A stretch of 39,885 nucleotides of DNA from the NCBI GenBank assembly GCA_964423095.1, contig CAYRDI010000014.1, positions 1-39,885 of the forward strand. The letters are read 5' to 3'. The notes beneath the pieces are model-generated. The model had not been told where the DNA came from. It made no database searches and saw nothing but the letters and a program-made list of their open reading frames with translations. The position numbers and the translations under genes are program-made. Positions within the stretch are counted from its first letter, which is position 1; each line of letters begins with the position of its first letter. This document shows, piece after piece, positions 30,486-39,221 of this stretch. Source of the stretch: Micavibrio_A sp964423095. Its GTDB lineage: Bacteria; Pseudomonadota; Alphaproteobacteria; Micavibrionales; Micavibrionaceae.

Positions 30486-31484
30486 GTGACCGACAATTCC
30501 GAATCCTACCATTCCTATTACCAGGGCCCCGTCTCCGACCATTTCGATGGCACGCATTTCTTCAATCCGTGGGCCAAAAGGCCCGACAAGGGATTGTGGG
30601 ACGTTCTGAAATGGCGGATGGAAGGAAACCGTGCCGATTGGCCTGAATCGGTGAAAAACGATCCGCGCCCGCCGATCGACCCCGAACCTGCCGGATGGAA
30701 GGTCACATTCATCGGCCATGCCAGCCTGCTGGTACAGATGAACAGCCACAACATCCTGATCGATCCCGTTTTTTCAGAGCGGATGAGCCCGTTTTCCCAC
30801 ATCGGCCCCAAACGCGTCCGGCCCCCCTTCCTGCCGCTGGAGGCCTTGCCGGACATCCATACGGTGTTCGTCAGCCACAACCATTACGACCATCTGGATT
30901 TGCCGTCGCTCGCCTGGCTGGCCGCGAACAGGAAACCGCATATCATCACCCCGCTGGGCAACCCGCGTATCATCAAAGGATGCGTGGACGGCTGTACGAT
31001 CACCGCGCTCGACTGGCATGAAGCTGCGCCGCTGGCCGGCGGACTTTCTCTCACAGTCACACCGGCCCAGCACTGGTCACGACGCGGCTTCAACGACATC
31101 AACCGCGATTTGTGGGGCGGGTGTATGTTAAAGGACAAGACATCAGGAAAATCATTCTATTATTCCGGGGACAGCGGATTTTATGCAGGGCTTTTTGAAG
31201 ACATCCGCACCCGCCACGGCGCGCCCGATATTGCGTGCCTGCCCATCGGCGCGTACGCGCCGCGCTGGTTCATGCAATATTCCCACATGAACCCCGAAGA
31301 AGCGGTACGGGCCTTCCGCCTGCTGGGCGCGAAACGTGGCATGGGCTTCCATTTCGAAACCGTTCAATTGACGGACGAACCGTACGGGGAACCGCGGGCA
31401 AAAACGATGGAAGCCTTAAGAAAAGAAAACATACGGGACGGGGATTTCATGATCCCCCATCCCGGCGATTCTATGACCGTTTGA
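30486..31484 (+). CDS. MBL-fold metallo-hydrolase (NAPE-PLD/UlaG-like)
   Basis: A 332-residue metallo-beta-lactamase-fold enzyme. The metal motif HNHYDH (H131, H133, D135, H136) is complete, and later ligands are probably H in 'TPAQHWSRRG' and D in 'YYSGDSGFY'. The core 'FIGHASLLVQMNSHNILIDPVFSERMSP' (in part) is typical of the family that includes NAPE-PLD-like phospholipases and RomA-type proteins. The substrate is unknown. The start is a GTG at 30486 with no strong ribosome binding site. It is divergent from cysS. Confidence 0.85.
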   Translation: MTDNSESYHSYYQGPVSDHFDGTHFFNPWAKRPDKGLWDVLKWRMEGNRADWPESVKNDPRPPIDPEPAGWKVTFIGHASLLVQMNSHNILIDPVFSERMSPFSHIGPKRVRPPFLPLEALPDIHTVFVSHNHYDHLDLPSLAWLAANRKPHIITPLGNPRIIKGCVDGCTITALDWHEAAPLAGGLSLTVTPAQHWSRRGFNDINRDLWGGCMLKDKTSGKSFYYSGDSGFYAGLFEDIRTRHGAPDIACLPIGAYAPRWFMQYSHMNPEEAVRAFRLLGAKRGMGFHFETVQLTDEPYGEPRAKTMEALRKENIRDGDFMIPHPGDSMTV

Positions 31485-31486
31485 TC

Positions 31487-32383
31487 TTATGTCCCGCGCT
31501 GGATGGGCAGAATGCCGCGATTGTCGCGAATGAAGGGCGAAAGCCGCAGAGTGTTCAGCACCCGTTCGCGGCTAAACGGTTTTTTTAAGTAACTGGCCGC
31601 GCCATGTTCGCTCGCACTCATGATGCTGGATTGCGCGGTATCCACGCTTAACATGACCACAAAAGCATCGTTATCGGCCGCTTTTATCGCCTGAAGCGTC
31701 TGATGACCGTTGATTCCGGGCAAATGTATATCCAAAAACACCGCATCCGGGGCGTTTTCGATGTATTTCAGCACCGCATCTTCGCCATCCCGGGCCACAA
31801 CCACGTCAAATTCCCGTAAAAAATTGCCGATATAGGACGCTGTGAACCGGTCATCTTCCACCACCAGGATCAAAGGCTCGTCTCTTTTCCGGCGGCGGAG
31901 CGGCAGGCTTTCAACGATATTGTCATCGGACAGCAACGCGTACATGTCCATCTTTTTCGCGCTCAGAAGTTTATGGTCGGCGAGCTTTTGATAGACATAC
32001 AATTCCTTGGTCAAAAAACCGTATTCACAAAAACCGTTCGGAAATTCACGCGCGGTTTTTTCCAGCGTATCCCGGACGATCTTTTGTTCCGCCTCATTGC
32101 CGGGGCAGCAGAGCAGGATCACATCGTTGTCGGCAAAACGATAAAGGTACGCGCCGGGCAGATGATCCGCTTTTTGCGAAAAATCGGTCACGAACGCCTG
32201 CGCTTCCGCACGCGCGCGCATCAGGTCGCTTTTGATAAACGCGCGGCGCGAGGTCAGATCGTCATGGTTGAGCCGTCTGGAAAACGGGAACGTACAGGCG
32301 ATCCAGCCGCTGGGATTGACCTTCAGCCGTTCCAGAAAGGTCAGGAAATGGTGCTCCGCCCCTTCGTCGATCAATTTCATCAT
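31487..32383 (-). CDS. Receiver-domain protein with unknown N-terminal domain
   Basis: A 298-residue protein with an unusual layout. Residues 1-165 form an N-terminal domain that I do not recognise, with 'AYLYRFADNDVILLCC' and a long helix. The receiver domain comes last (about 171-285): acidic pair D177/D178, phosphoacceptor D218 (VFLDIHLPG), switch S246 and K268 before Pro. The receiver is therefore fully functional in appearance. Most response regulators have the receiver first, so the N-terminal domain may be the output or a sensor. The gene has a weak ribosome binding site and no kinase nearby. It converges on the MBL gene, with two bases between the stops. Confidence 0.8.
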   Translation of the reverse strand: MMKLIDEGAEHHFLTFLERLKVNPSGWIACTFPFSRRLNHDDLTSRRAFIKSDLMRARAEAQAFVTDFSQKADHLPGAYLYRFADNDVILLCCPGNEAEQKIVRDTLEKTAREFPNGFCEYGFLTKELYVYQKLADHKLLSAKKMDMYALLSDDNIVESLPLRRRKRDEPLILVVEDDRFTASYIGNFLREFDVVVARDGEDAVLKYIENAPDAVFLDIHLPGINGHQTLQAIKAADNDAFVVMLSVDTAQSSIMSASEHGAASYLKKPFSRERVLNTLRLSPFIRDNRGILPIQRGT

Positions 32384-32495
32384 TGTTTGTATAACCCCGT
32401 AGAAACGTCTTTATGGTTAATCTTAGCCGCCAAGCCTTAAGAACCCGTATAGAATACCTTGAAATCGACGGATTTCCGTGGGATCGTCGGCCCCC

Positions 32496-33572
32496 ATGAA
32501 GATCACGCTCCCCAAATGGTACGACCTCCACGTTCACGTCCGTCAGGGCACGGGCATGAAAGCGTATGTCGAGGCCCAAATCGCCATGGGCTGTGCCGGT
32601 ATTTTGGCCATGCCGAACACCAAACCCCCGGTTTCCCGCGTGTTTGAAAAAGATTCGGGGGAAGGCTGGAGCATTGAATCCTATCGGGACATGATCCGCG
32701 CGGCCGGTGGCGATGCCTTTTCACACATCATCGTCCCGCTCTATCTGACCAAGGACACGACGCCCGCGATGATCGAGGCAGGCGCAAAAGCCGGTCTTTT
32801 AAAGGCTTGCAAATACTACCCCCCGCACGGCACCACGAACGCCGACCATGGCCGCCCGCTGTCCGATTTCATGGAAAACGGCGTGATCCGCGCGATGGAA
32901 GAAAATGGCGTTGTTCTTTGCCTGCATGGGGAAGAGCACGGTTTGAAAGGGGCCGCCTATTTCGATGCAACCACCAATGCCGAAGACTATTTTTACAAGA
33001 ACCGGATGCCGGTTTTGCGGGAAAAATTCCCGGATTTGAAAATGGTCTGCGAACATATTACCACCCGTACGGCGGCTGATTTTGTGAAAAATGCAGGCCC
33101 CAAAACCGGGGCCACGATAACCCCGCAACACCTACTCCACACGGTCGGTGATCTGGTACAGGGTTTGAAATACCATCTTTACTGCCTGCCGCTGGTGAAG
33201 TTCGAGCAAGACCGGCAAGCCTTGCTCGCCGTGGTCAATGACCAGCAGAATACGCGGTTTTTTGCCGGAACTGATTCCGCCCCGCACACGACCAAGGCCA
33301 CCGATTGCGGATGCGCCGCCGGATGTTTTACCGGCGGAATTGCCCCGCAACTTTATGCGCAATGTTTTGATTTAAAGGAGGGACACCGTAAGCTGGAAGC
33401 ATTTTTATGCCGCAATGGCGCGGCGTTTTATGATCTTCCTGTCCCCAATGAGACCTTTACATTGATCAAAGAACCACAGGACGTTCGCCCCTTGACCACC
33501 GAAGACGGAACCGTTCTGCCCCTGCCGCTCGGCCTCGGTCAGACTTCCCTGCCATGGAAGATTGTTCTATGA
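32496..33572 (+). CDS. pyrC: Dihydroorotase (class II, PyrC)
   Basis: A 358-residue enzyme that closes carbamoyl-aspartate to dihydroorotate in pyrimidine synthesis. Metal ligands are H12 and H14 (DLHVH; many homologues read DWHLH), the carboxylated lysine lies in 'KACKYYPPHGTTNADHG', and further histidines are in 'LCLHGE' and 'CEHITT'. The catalytic aspartate is in 'GTDSAPHT'. A GTG at 32478 would add six residues; the ATG at 32496 is chosen. The hisI start overlaps its stop by four bases. Confidence 0.94.
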   Translation: MKITLPKWYDLHVHVRQGTGMKAYVEAQIAMGCAGILAMPNTKPPVSRVFEKDSGEGWSIESYRDMIRAAGGDAFSHIIVPLYLTKDTTPAMIEAGAKAGLLKACKYYPPHGTTNADHGRPLSDFMENGVIRAMEENGVVLCLHGEEHGLKGAAYFDATTNAEDYFYKNRMPVLREKFPDLKMVCEHITTRTAADFVKNAGPKTGATITPQHLLHTVGDLVQGLKYHLYCLPLVKFEQDRQALLAVVNDQQNTRFFAGTDSAPHTTKATDCGCAAGCFTGGIAPQLYAQCFDLKEGHRKLEAFLCRNGAAFYDLPVPNETFTLIKEPQDVRPLTTEDGTVLPLPLGLGQTSLPWKIVL

Positions 33573-33955
33573 CCCAATCGCTTGATGAAACAGATATACT
33601 GTCCCCGAATTACAACAATGACGGACTGATTGCCGCCATCGCCCAGGATGTGAAAAGCAAAGACATCCTGATGATCGCTTGGATGAACGAAGAGGCATTG
33701 AACAAAACCATTGAAACCGGCGAGGCGCATTACTGGAGCCGCTCGCGCCGCGCGCTCTGGCACAAGGGGGCAACCAGCGGAAACGTCCAGAAAGTCCATG
33801 AAATCCGCATCGATTGCGACCAGGACGCGGTGCTGTTGCTGGTCGAACAGACCGGTGAAGGGGCCTGTCACACGGGCCGCCCCGGCTGTTTTTACCGGAG
33901 GGTTGAAAAAGAGGCCGGCGGCCAGCGATCAAAACTTGTGTTTTTCAGGCCATAA
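33569..33955 (+). CDS. hisI: Phosphoribosyl-AMP cyclohydrolase (HisI)
   Basis: A 128-residue enzyme of histidine synthesis that opens the adenine ring of phosphoribosyl-AMP. The motifs are 'MIAWMNEEAL', 'HYWSRSRRALWHKGATSGN' and 'DCDQDAVLLLV' (metal-binding aspartates), with zinc cysteines in 'GACHTGRPGCFY'. No HisE domain is fused. It stands away from any his operon and is coupled to pyrC by ATGA. The ATG at 33569 is preferred to the open frame from 33554. Confidence 0.95.
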   Translation: MTQSLDETDILSPNYNNDGLIAAIAQDVKSKDILMIAWMNEEALNKTIETGEAHYWSRSRRALWHKGATSGNVQKVHEIRIDCDQDAVLLLVEQTGEGACHTGRPGCFYRRVEKEAGGQRSKLVFFRP

Positions 33956-34196
33956 ACACGATTTTGAATCAATTTTTTCTAAAATTTTTGAAATATTTTT
34001 CCCATCGAAAAAAAGCGCTTTTAATCAAGGGGGTTATCGGATTAGACTTTCCTGATCCGCAAGGGATTCCAAGCCTTTGAGTAATATCTTCTTAAGTATC
34101 CTGCCATAAAATGAAAAATGCAAAATAGTGCCCGCTATTTCGGGGAGACGTCGTTGCGGCTTATGGACTTAGAACTTTAGAAAGATAAAGGCTCAC
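33956..34196. other. AT-rich intergenic region before the GGDEF-EAL gene
   Basis: These 241 bases are markedly richer in A and T than the neighbours. They hold a palindromic AAAAGCGCTTTT near 34013 and several possible -10 elements (such as CATAAAAT at about 34105), but no -35/-10 pair clear enough to name. No gene and no known riboswitch fold was seen. Confidence 0.4.
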
Positions 34197-36374
34197 ATGG
34201 CTCTGGCTTCGTCGACACGGACAATATCGAACTGGTCTGACAACGTGTTACAGCGCAAGAACAACAAGATACACGCGATCGCCGGCATGGCGTCCGCGCC
34301 AACCAATATCTGGCGATCCCGCATTAGCTGGCGGATCGCGCTCAGCGTCTTTTTGACCATCCTCGTCGTTCAGGGCGGTATTTTATTCTTCACGTTCAAA
34401 CAAGAAGAAATGAAGCTCCTGACGGAATTGCAGGATCAGGGGCTGGCCGGTCTCGCGCCCAGTATCGGCGAAGCACCGGATATGCTGACCTCCCCCATTT
34501 CAACAGAACAGGCAGAAAGAATCACATCCACGAGTGTTGTGCGCGGCTTTGCAATCTATTCGCTCGACCTGCGCTTTTTGGGATCTCACGGTGCGCCCGT
34601 ATCCATGGTGATGGTGGATCAGGACAGCATCGATAAAACATACCGGTCTGTCGATGGGTCCTATTACGAAATCGTCTATAAGCCCAGCGATCTGCGTAAA
34701 TCCTATTTCATCGTCGCGCGGCTGGATTCCCGCCATGTCGCGCCGAGCCTGCTGGATTATATCAACCAGACGGTGGCGATCATGCTGTTGATGTCCGCGT
34801 TCGTCACGGTCGTCCTCATGATTTCCTTGTCCAAATGGCTGCTGGAACCCATCTTGTTCATGCGTGACAACCTGATGGCCGCATCCGCAAATCCGGAAAG
34901 TCCTGAGATCGCGGAATCCCCGTTCAACGTCAAGGATGAAATCGGCGGAGCGATTTCGATGACGCAGGATCTGATCCGCCAGAACGCCGATAACATCAAG
35001 CAAATCAAATCGGCCGCCGAAGACAAGATCCACAAACTCGCCTATTACGACCAGTTGACAGGCCTGCCAAACCGGATCCAGTTCTTGCAAAAACTGACCG
35101 ATATGGCCCGCAAGGCCAACGACGACGATGAAAGCCGTGCCAAACGCTTTGCGGTCATCGCGCTCGATCTAGACCATTTCAAGGACATCAACGATTCGAT
35201 GGGCCACAATATCGGCGATGCGATTTTGCGCGGCGTTGGAAAGCGCCTGCGCGCAGCCCTGCCTGAATCCGCCGTTGTCGCAAGATCGGGTGAGGATGAA
35301 TTTGCCATCACCATGCCGCTGGCCGCCGGTGCCAACAGCGCACGTGAAGTCGCCGAAAAGGTCGCCAAGGTCATCCGCTCCGAACCGTTTAAAGTATTCA
35401 ACGAAAGTTTCCAGATCCGTTCGTCCGTCGGGGTATCCACCTTCCCCGATGATGCGATCGACCCCGACCAGGTTTTGAAGAACGCCGATATTGCCCTGAA
35501 CCGCGCCAAGGAAGAAGGCCGCGATACGATCAAGGAATATTCCGAAGATTTCGACCGTGCCGTGCAGGTACGGTTCCAGATGCTCCGCGATCTGCGCGAT
35601 GCGATGGACGCCAAGGAATTGCAGCTTTACTTCCAGCCCCAGTTCGATCTGAACAACGGCAAGATCATCGGGGCCGAAGCGTTGCTCCGCTGGTTCAAAA
35701 AAGACGGCAGCAAACAGGGCGGACAATTTATTTCCCCGGCGGAATTCGTGCCGATCGCCGAACAATCGGGCCTGATCGTCCCGATCGGCGAATGGGTCAT
35801 GCAATATGCGTGTCAGGTGGCAGCCGAATGGCAAAAGGCGGGACATGACATCCGCGTGGCCGTAAACGTATCGGGGGCACAATTCTATCAAAGCGATCTG
35901 GTGTCCCACACTTCGAAATGCCTGAAAGAATCCGGTTTAAAACCGCATAACCTGGAACTCGAAGTAACTGAAAGCGTGTTCATGGATGACATCACGCACA
36001 CAATCGAAACGCTGCAGCATCTCCATGCGCTCGGCGTCGAACTCGCCATTGACGATTTCGGGACTGGCTATTCCTCGCTCTCCTACCTGCGCCAGTTTCC
36101 GATCGACCGGCTCAAGATCGACCAGTCCTTTATCCGCAACGCCCTGAACAATTCCGACGATGCCGCCATCGCGCGCACCATCGTCCGCCTCGGCCATTCA
36201 CTGAACTTAAAAGTCATCGCCGAAGGCGTGGAAACCAAGGAACACGAAGCCTTCCTTCTGGAAGAAAAATGCGACGAGGTTCAAGGCTTCCGGTATTCCA
36301 GACCGATCCCGATCGAAGACTTCAACAAGTTTATGGCCGGCTATAAGGGCAACTTGAACGTCTTTGATAAATAA
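34197..36374 (+). CDS. GGDEF-EAL membrane protein, probable c-di-GMP phosphodiesterase
   Basis: A 725-residue inner-membrane protein. Transmembrane helices at about 44-66 and 191-213 enclose a periplasmic sensor domain, and a HAMP-like linker follows (about 213-270). The GGDEF domain (about 280-450) reads GEDEF (365-369), with Glu replacing the second Gly, so cyclase activity is doubtful. The EAL domain (about 465-715) keeps its motif (E494-A-L), NVSGAQF, EVTES, DDFGTGYSSL, LKIDQSFI and EGVET, so c-di-GMP hydrolysis is likely. The altered GGDEF domain may bind GTP and regulate it. The ribosome binding site is AAAGG. aroA follows after 16 bases. Confidence 0.92.
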   Translation: MALASSTRTISNWSDNVLQRKNNKIHAIAGMASAPTNIWRSRISWRIALSVFLTILVVQGGILFFTFKQEEMKLLTELQDQGLAGLAPSIGEAPDMLTSPISTEQAERITSTSVVRGFAIYSLDLRFLGSHGAPVSMVMVDQDSIDKTYRSVDGSYYEIVYKPSDLRKSYFIVARLDSRHVAPSLLDYINQTVAIMLLMSAFVTVVLMISLSKWLLEPILFMRDNLMAASANPESPEIAESPFNVKDEIGGAISMTQDLIRQNADNIKQIKSAAEDKIHKLAYYDQLTGLPNRIQFLQKLTDMARKANDDDESRAKRFAVIALDLDHFKDINDSMGHNIGDAILRGVGKRLRAALPESAVVARSGEDEFAITMPLAAGANSAREVAEKVAKVIRSEPFKVFNESFQIRSSVGVSTFPDDAIDPDQVLKNADIALNRAKEEGRDTIKEYSEDFDRAVQVRFQMLRDLRDAMDAKELQLYFQPQFDLNNGKIIGAEALLRWFKKDGSKQGGQFISPAEFVPIAEQSGLIVPIGEWVMQYACQVAAEWQKAGHDIRVAVNVSGAQFYQSDLVSHTSKCLKESGLKPHNLELEVTESVFMDDITHTIETLQHLHALGVELAIDDFGTGYSSLSYLRQFPIDRLKIDQSFIRNALNNSDDAAIARTIVRLGHSLNLKVIAEGVETKEHEAFLLEEKCDEVQGFRYSRPIPIEDFNKFMAGYKGNLNVFDK

Positions 36375-36390
36375 GCCATAACATGGCCCC

Positions 36391-37746
36391 ATGAGCCATG
36401 CCGCACCCCCAAAACCCTTCTGTTCCGCAAAGTCAGGCCCGCTGACGGGCACTGTGACCATTCCGGGCGATAAATCCATTTCGCACCGTTCGTTGATGTT
36501 CGGCGGGCTGGCAAAGGGCAGAACAACCATCCATGGCCTCCTGGAAGGCGAAGATGTACTGAACACCGCCGCCGCCATGCGCGCGATGGGCGCGACGATC
36601 ACAAAACACGGGGATGGCACATGGACGACCGTGGGGGTGGGCATCGGGAATTTAACCTCCCCCGCCTCCGCCATGGAGATGGGAAATTCCGGCACCTCCA
36701 CCCGTTTGCTCGCGGGGCTGGTGGCCGGACATGATATTAGGGCGTCCTTTACGGGTGATGCCTCCCTTTCAAAGCGTCCGATGGGCCGCGTGATCACGCC
36801 GCTGACCGATATGGGTGCGACGTTCGCGGCCAGCGAGGGCGGCAAGCTGCCCATGACCGTCCATGGCGCAGAATACCCAAAAGCCATTTCCTACAAACTT
36901 CCCGTGGCCTCGGCACAGGTGAAATCCGCCGTAATGTTGGCGGGACTTCGCGCAGACGGCACAACCACCGTTATCGAAACCAAACCCACACGCGACCACA
37001 CCGAAAATATGCTGCGCCATTTTGGGATAAAGGTTGATGTCGAAGACCTTCCGGATGGCGCGCAAGCCGTGCATTTGAAGGGCGGTCAGGACATGATCGC
37101 GGGCACGGATATTTTTGTGCCCTCCGATCCATCTTCCGCCGCCTTTCCCGCCGTTGCCGCCGCGATTTGTGCAGGCTCCGATGTGCTGCTTCCCCGTATC
37201 GGGATGAACCCGCGCCGGAACGGGATATTCCTGTGCCTCAAAGAAATGGGTGCGGATATCGCGTTCGAGAATGAGCGGATCGAAGCGGGCGAGCCCGTTG
37301 CCGACATCCGCATCAAGGGTACAAAAATGTTGCAGGGGATCACCGTGCCCGAAGACCGCGTGCCCAGCATGATCGATGAATTCCCGGTCCTTTTTGTTGC
37401 GGCAAGTTTTGCGAACGGCGTGACCAGGGCCACAGGTTTGGACGAACTCCGCGTCAAAGAATCCGACCGCCTAGCCATGATGACCACGGGTTTGGAAGCC
37501 TGCGGCGTGAAGCTGGAGATGGGCGAAGATTCCCTGACCATTTACGGGAACGGTACGGCCCCGAAGGGCGGCGGAAACATCGAAACCGCGCTCGACCACC
37601 GCATCGCCATGAGCTTCCTCGTCATGGGGATGGCCGCGCAAAATCCGGTGACCATCGACGACATCGCCCCCGTCGCCACATCCTTCCCGAATTTCGTGGA
37701 TTTGATGAACGGTCTGGCGCAGCAAAATATCCTGAAAGCCGCTTAG
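36391..37746 (+). CDS. aroA: 3-phosphoshikimate 1-carboxyvinyltransferase (EPSP synthase, CP4-like)
   Basis: A 451-residue shikimate-pathway enzyme. 'IPGDKSISHRSLMFGGLAKG' carries the catalytic lysine K28, 'GDASLSKRPMGRVI' and 'SAQVKSAVMLAGL' follow, and 'EDRVPSMIDEFPVL' and 'LRVKESDRL' lie in the second half. The protein closely resembles the class II enzyme of Agrobacterium CP4. The phosphoenolpyruvate-loop motif is GNSGT (98-102): glycine sits where CP4 has the alanine linked to glyphosate insensitivity. In many alphaproteobacteria aroA is followed by cmk and rpsA, as here, with a lipoprotein gene inserted. Confidence 0.96.
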   Translation: MSHAAPPKPFCSAKSGPLTGTVTIPGDKSISHRSLMFGGLAKGRTTIHGLLEGEDVLNTAAAMRAMGATITKHGDGTWTTVGVGIGNLTSPASAMEMGNSGTSTRLLAGLVAGHDIRASFTGDASLSKRPMGRVITPLTDMGATFAASEGGKLPMTVHGAEYPKAISYKLPVASAQVKSAVMLAGLRADGTTTVIETKPTRDHTENMLRHFGIKVDVEDLPDGAQAVHLKGGQDMIAGTDIFVPSDPSSAAFPAVAAAICAGSDVLLPRIGMNPRRNGIFLCLKEMGADIAFENERIEAGEPVADIRIKGTKMLQGITVPEDRVPSMIDEFPVLFVAASFANGVTRATGLDELRVKESDRLAMMTTGLEACGVKLEMGEDSLTIYGNGTAPKGGGNIETALDHRIAMSFLVMGMAAQNPVTIDDIAPVATSFPNFVDLMNGLAQQNILKAA

Positions 37747-37750
37747 ACCC

Positions 37751-38353
37751 TTATTGCGTGGCACCCACGGGTTTCCACCCCGCAAGCCAGTCCGAGCGCG
37801 GCAGGATATAGGGTTCCTCGCCATTCGCACGGTAGAACGTATCCACGGCCCAGAGTGCGCCGGTCTTTTTCTCCCGGATCACGGCCGTATTGTGCGGCCA
37901 GCGCGCATCGAAAATATAGCCGCGGTGGGTGGGCTCCGTAATCTCGTGAAAGCGCAGCAAACCTGCATCTTGCAGGAATTCAATATAATGCGTGGTATTG
38001 ACCGTTTCATCGATGCAATCAAGCTGGCGCGTGCTTTCCTTCACCATCCCCGCCATGGGCAGGTCTTCGGATGTGCCCGTCTTGGCCCCGATTTGGCGTT
38101 CCATCAGGGCCAGCGCGGCCGCTATTTTGCTGCGCTCTTTTTCCGCCGATTTTGCGGTCGGGCGGAAGATCGCGGCGACCTTCTTCCAGTCTGCCTCCGA
38201 AAACCGCGTTGCGGTCTTGGTGGTGCAGCTATAGCCGTGGCATTGCATGAAGGACGCGCGGCTGGCCGGCGCGGCATTGTATTTATCGACGGCGATCCCG
38301 GTGGAACACCCCGCCAAAAGCAAACCCAGCAAGACAAAAGGCAATCGATTCAT
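37751..38353 (-). CDS. Lipoprotein of unknown function (200 aa)
   Basis: A type II signal peptide with lipobox LLAGC puts the lipidated cysteine at residue 16. The mature protein has cysteine pairs (QCHGYSC and LDC) and a C-terminal segment with aromatic residues, 'WPHNTAVIREKKTGALWAVDTFY' (in part), that looks like a transglutaminase- or NlpC-like beta sheet but is not assignable. The ATG at 38353 is chosen because GGGAG lies six bases before it; upstream ATGs at 38359 and 38377 have no such site. It faces aroA with four bases between the stops and is divergent from cmk by 47 bases. Confidence 0.75.
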   Translation of the reverse strand: MNRLPFVLLGLLLAGCSTGIAVDKYNAAPASRASFMQCHGYSCTTKTATRFSEADWKKVAAIFRPTAKSAEKERSKIAAALALMERQIGAKTGTSEDLPMAGMVKESTRQLDCIDETVNTTHYIEFLQDAGLLRFHEITEPTHRGYIFDARWPHNTAVIREKKTGALWAVDTFYRANGEEPYILPRSDWLAGWKPVGATQ

Positions 38354-38400
38354 AGACATCTCCCGATGACAGAGCATGCCACATAGGATAAGGTCGCGCC

Positions 38401-39060
38401 ATGAAAGATCATATCGTCATTGCGATCGACGGGCCTGCGGCATCGGGCAAGGGCACCTTGGCCCGCAAGTTGGCCAAACATTTTGGCTACGCTTATCTGG
38501 ACACGGGCGCGCTTTACCGTGCGGTGGGCAAAGCCGTGCGCGATGCGGGCGGTGATCCGGAAGATGAATCCGATGCTGTAGCCGCCGCGCAGAACCTCGC
38601 CAAAACCCTCAAACCCGAAGACCTGCAAAACCCCGCCCTGCGCACCGATGCGGCGGGGCAAGATGCGTCAAGGGTGGCAAAATTCGCAGGCGTGCGCACG
38701 GCTTTGTTGCAATTTCAAAAAGATTTTGCGGCAAACCCGCCGGAAGGGGTGGCAGGCGTGGTTCTGGACGGGCGCGACATCGGCACCGTCATCTGCCCCG
38801 ATGCGGACGTCAAATTGTTCGTGACCGCCAGCACCGAAGTACGCAGCAAACGGCGCTGTCTCGAACTGACCTCCAAGGGGATCGACACCACCATGGACGC
38901 CGTTTTGGCCGATATGAAAGAACGTGATGCACGGGATTCGGGGCGCGATACCGCCCCCTTAAAACCCGCCAATGATGCGCATATTCTGGACACCAGCGAT
39001 ATGGATGCGGAAGAGGCCATGGACGCCGCCCTTTCCATCGCCAAAAAATCCATAAAATAG
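38401..39060 (+). CDS. cmk: Cytidylate kinase
   Basis: A 219-residue kinase that turns CMP/dCMP into the diphosphate. The P-loop is GPAASGKGT (11-19). 'YLDTGALYRAVG' and 'VLDGRDIGTVICPDADVKLFVTAS' (in part) are the CMP-binding parts, and the lid has 'ERDARDSGRDTAPLKPA'. rpsA follows, the classic cmk-rpsA order. The promoter must be in the 47-base gap to the divergent lipoprotein gene, or upstream of it. Confidence 0.96.
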   Translation: MKDHIVIAIDGPAASGKGTLARKLAKHFGYAYLDTGALYRAVGKAVRDAGGDPEDESDAVAAAQNLAKTLKPEDLQNPALRTDAAGQDASRVAKFAGVRTALLQFQKDFAANPPEGVAGVVLDGRDIGTVICPDADVKLFVTASTEVRSKRRCLELTSKGIDTTMDAVLADMKERDARDSGRDTAPLKPANDAHILDTSDMDAEEAMDAALSIAKKSIK

Positions 39061-39061
39061 C

Positions 39062-39090
39062 TTGCCTTTCAAAGGTTCCAGCGGTACAAA
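39062..39090 (+). promoter_or_regulatory. Promoter candidate for rpsA
   Basis: TTGCCT (39062-39067), 17 bases, TACAAA (39085-39090). Transcription would start near 39097 and give a leader of about 125 bases. Confidence 0.4.
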
Positions 39091-39096
39091 CCGCCC

Positions 39097-39221
39097 ATCC
39101 GCGGTAAATCCCAAGGCTATCAGGCCTCTACCGCCGGTATGACGGCCGCCTGTACCTACCCTGCGGGGAAGACTAGGCACGAGGTCTGGCCGATCAAAAA
39201 TTTGAAAGGAAACTACCCAAT
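39097..39221 (+). promoter_or_regulatory. Structured leader in front of rpsA
   Basis: The untranslated stretch can fold into several hairpins: GCCG/CGGC (around 39142-39155), CCC/GGG (39161-39169) and AGAC/GTCT (39171-39187), the last two between facing GGCC elements. S1 represses its own messenger in E. coli, so an autoregulatory leader is plausible. I do not recognise a named motif. Confidence 0.4.
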
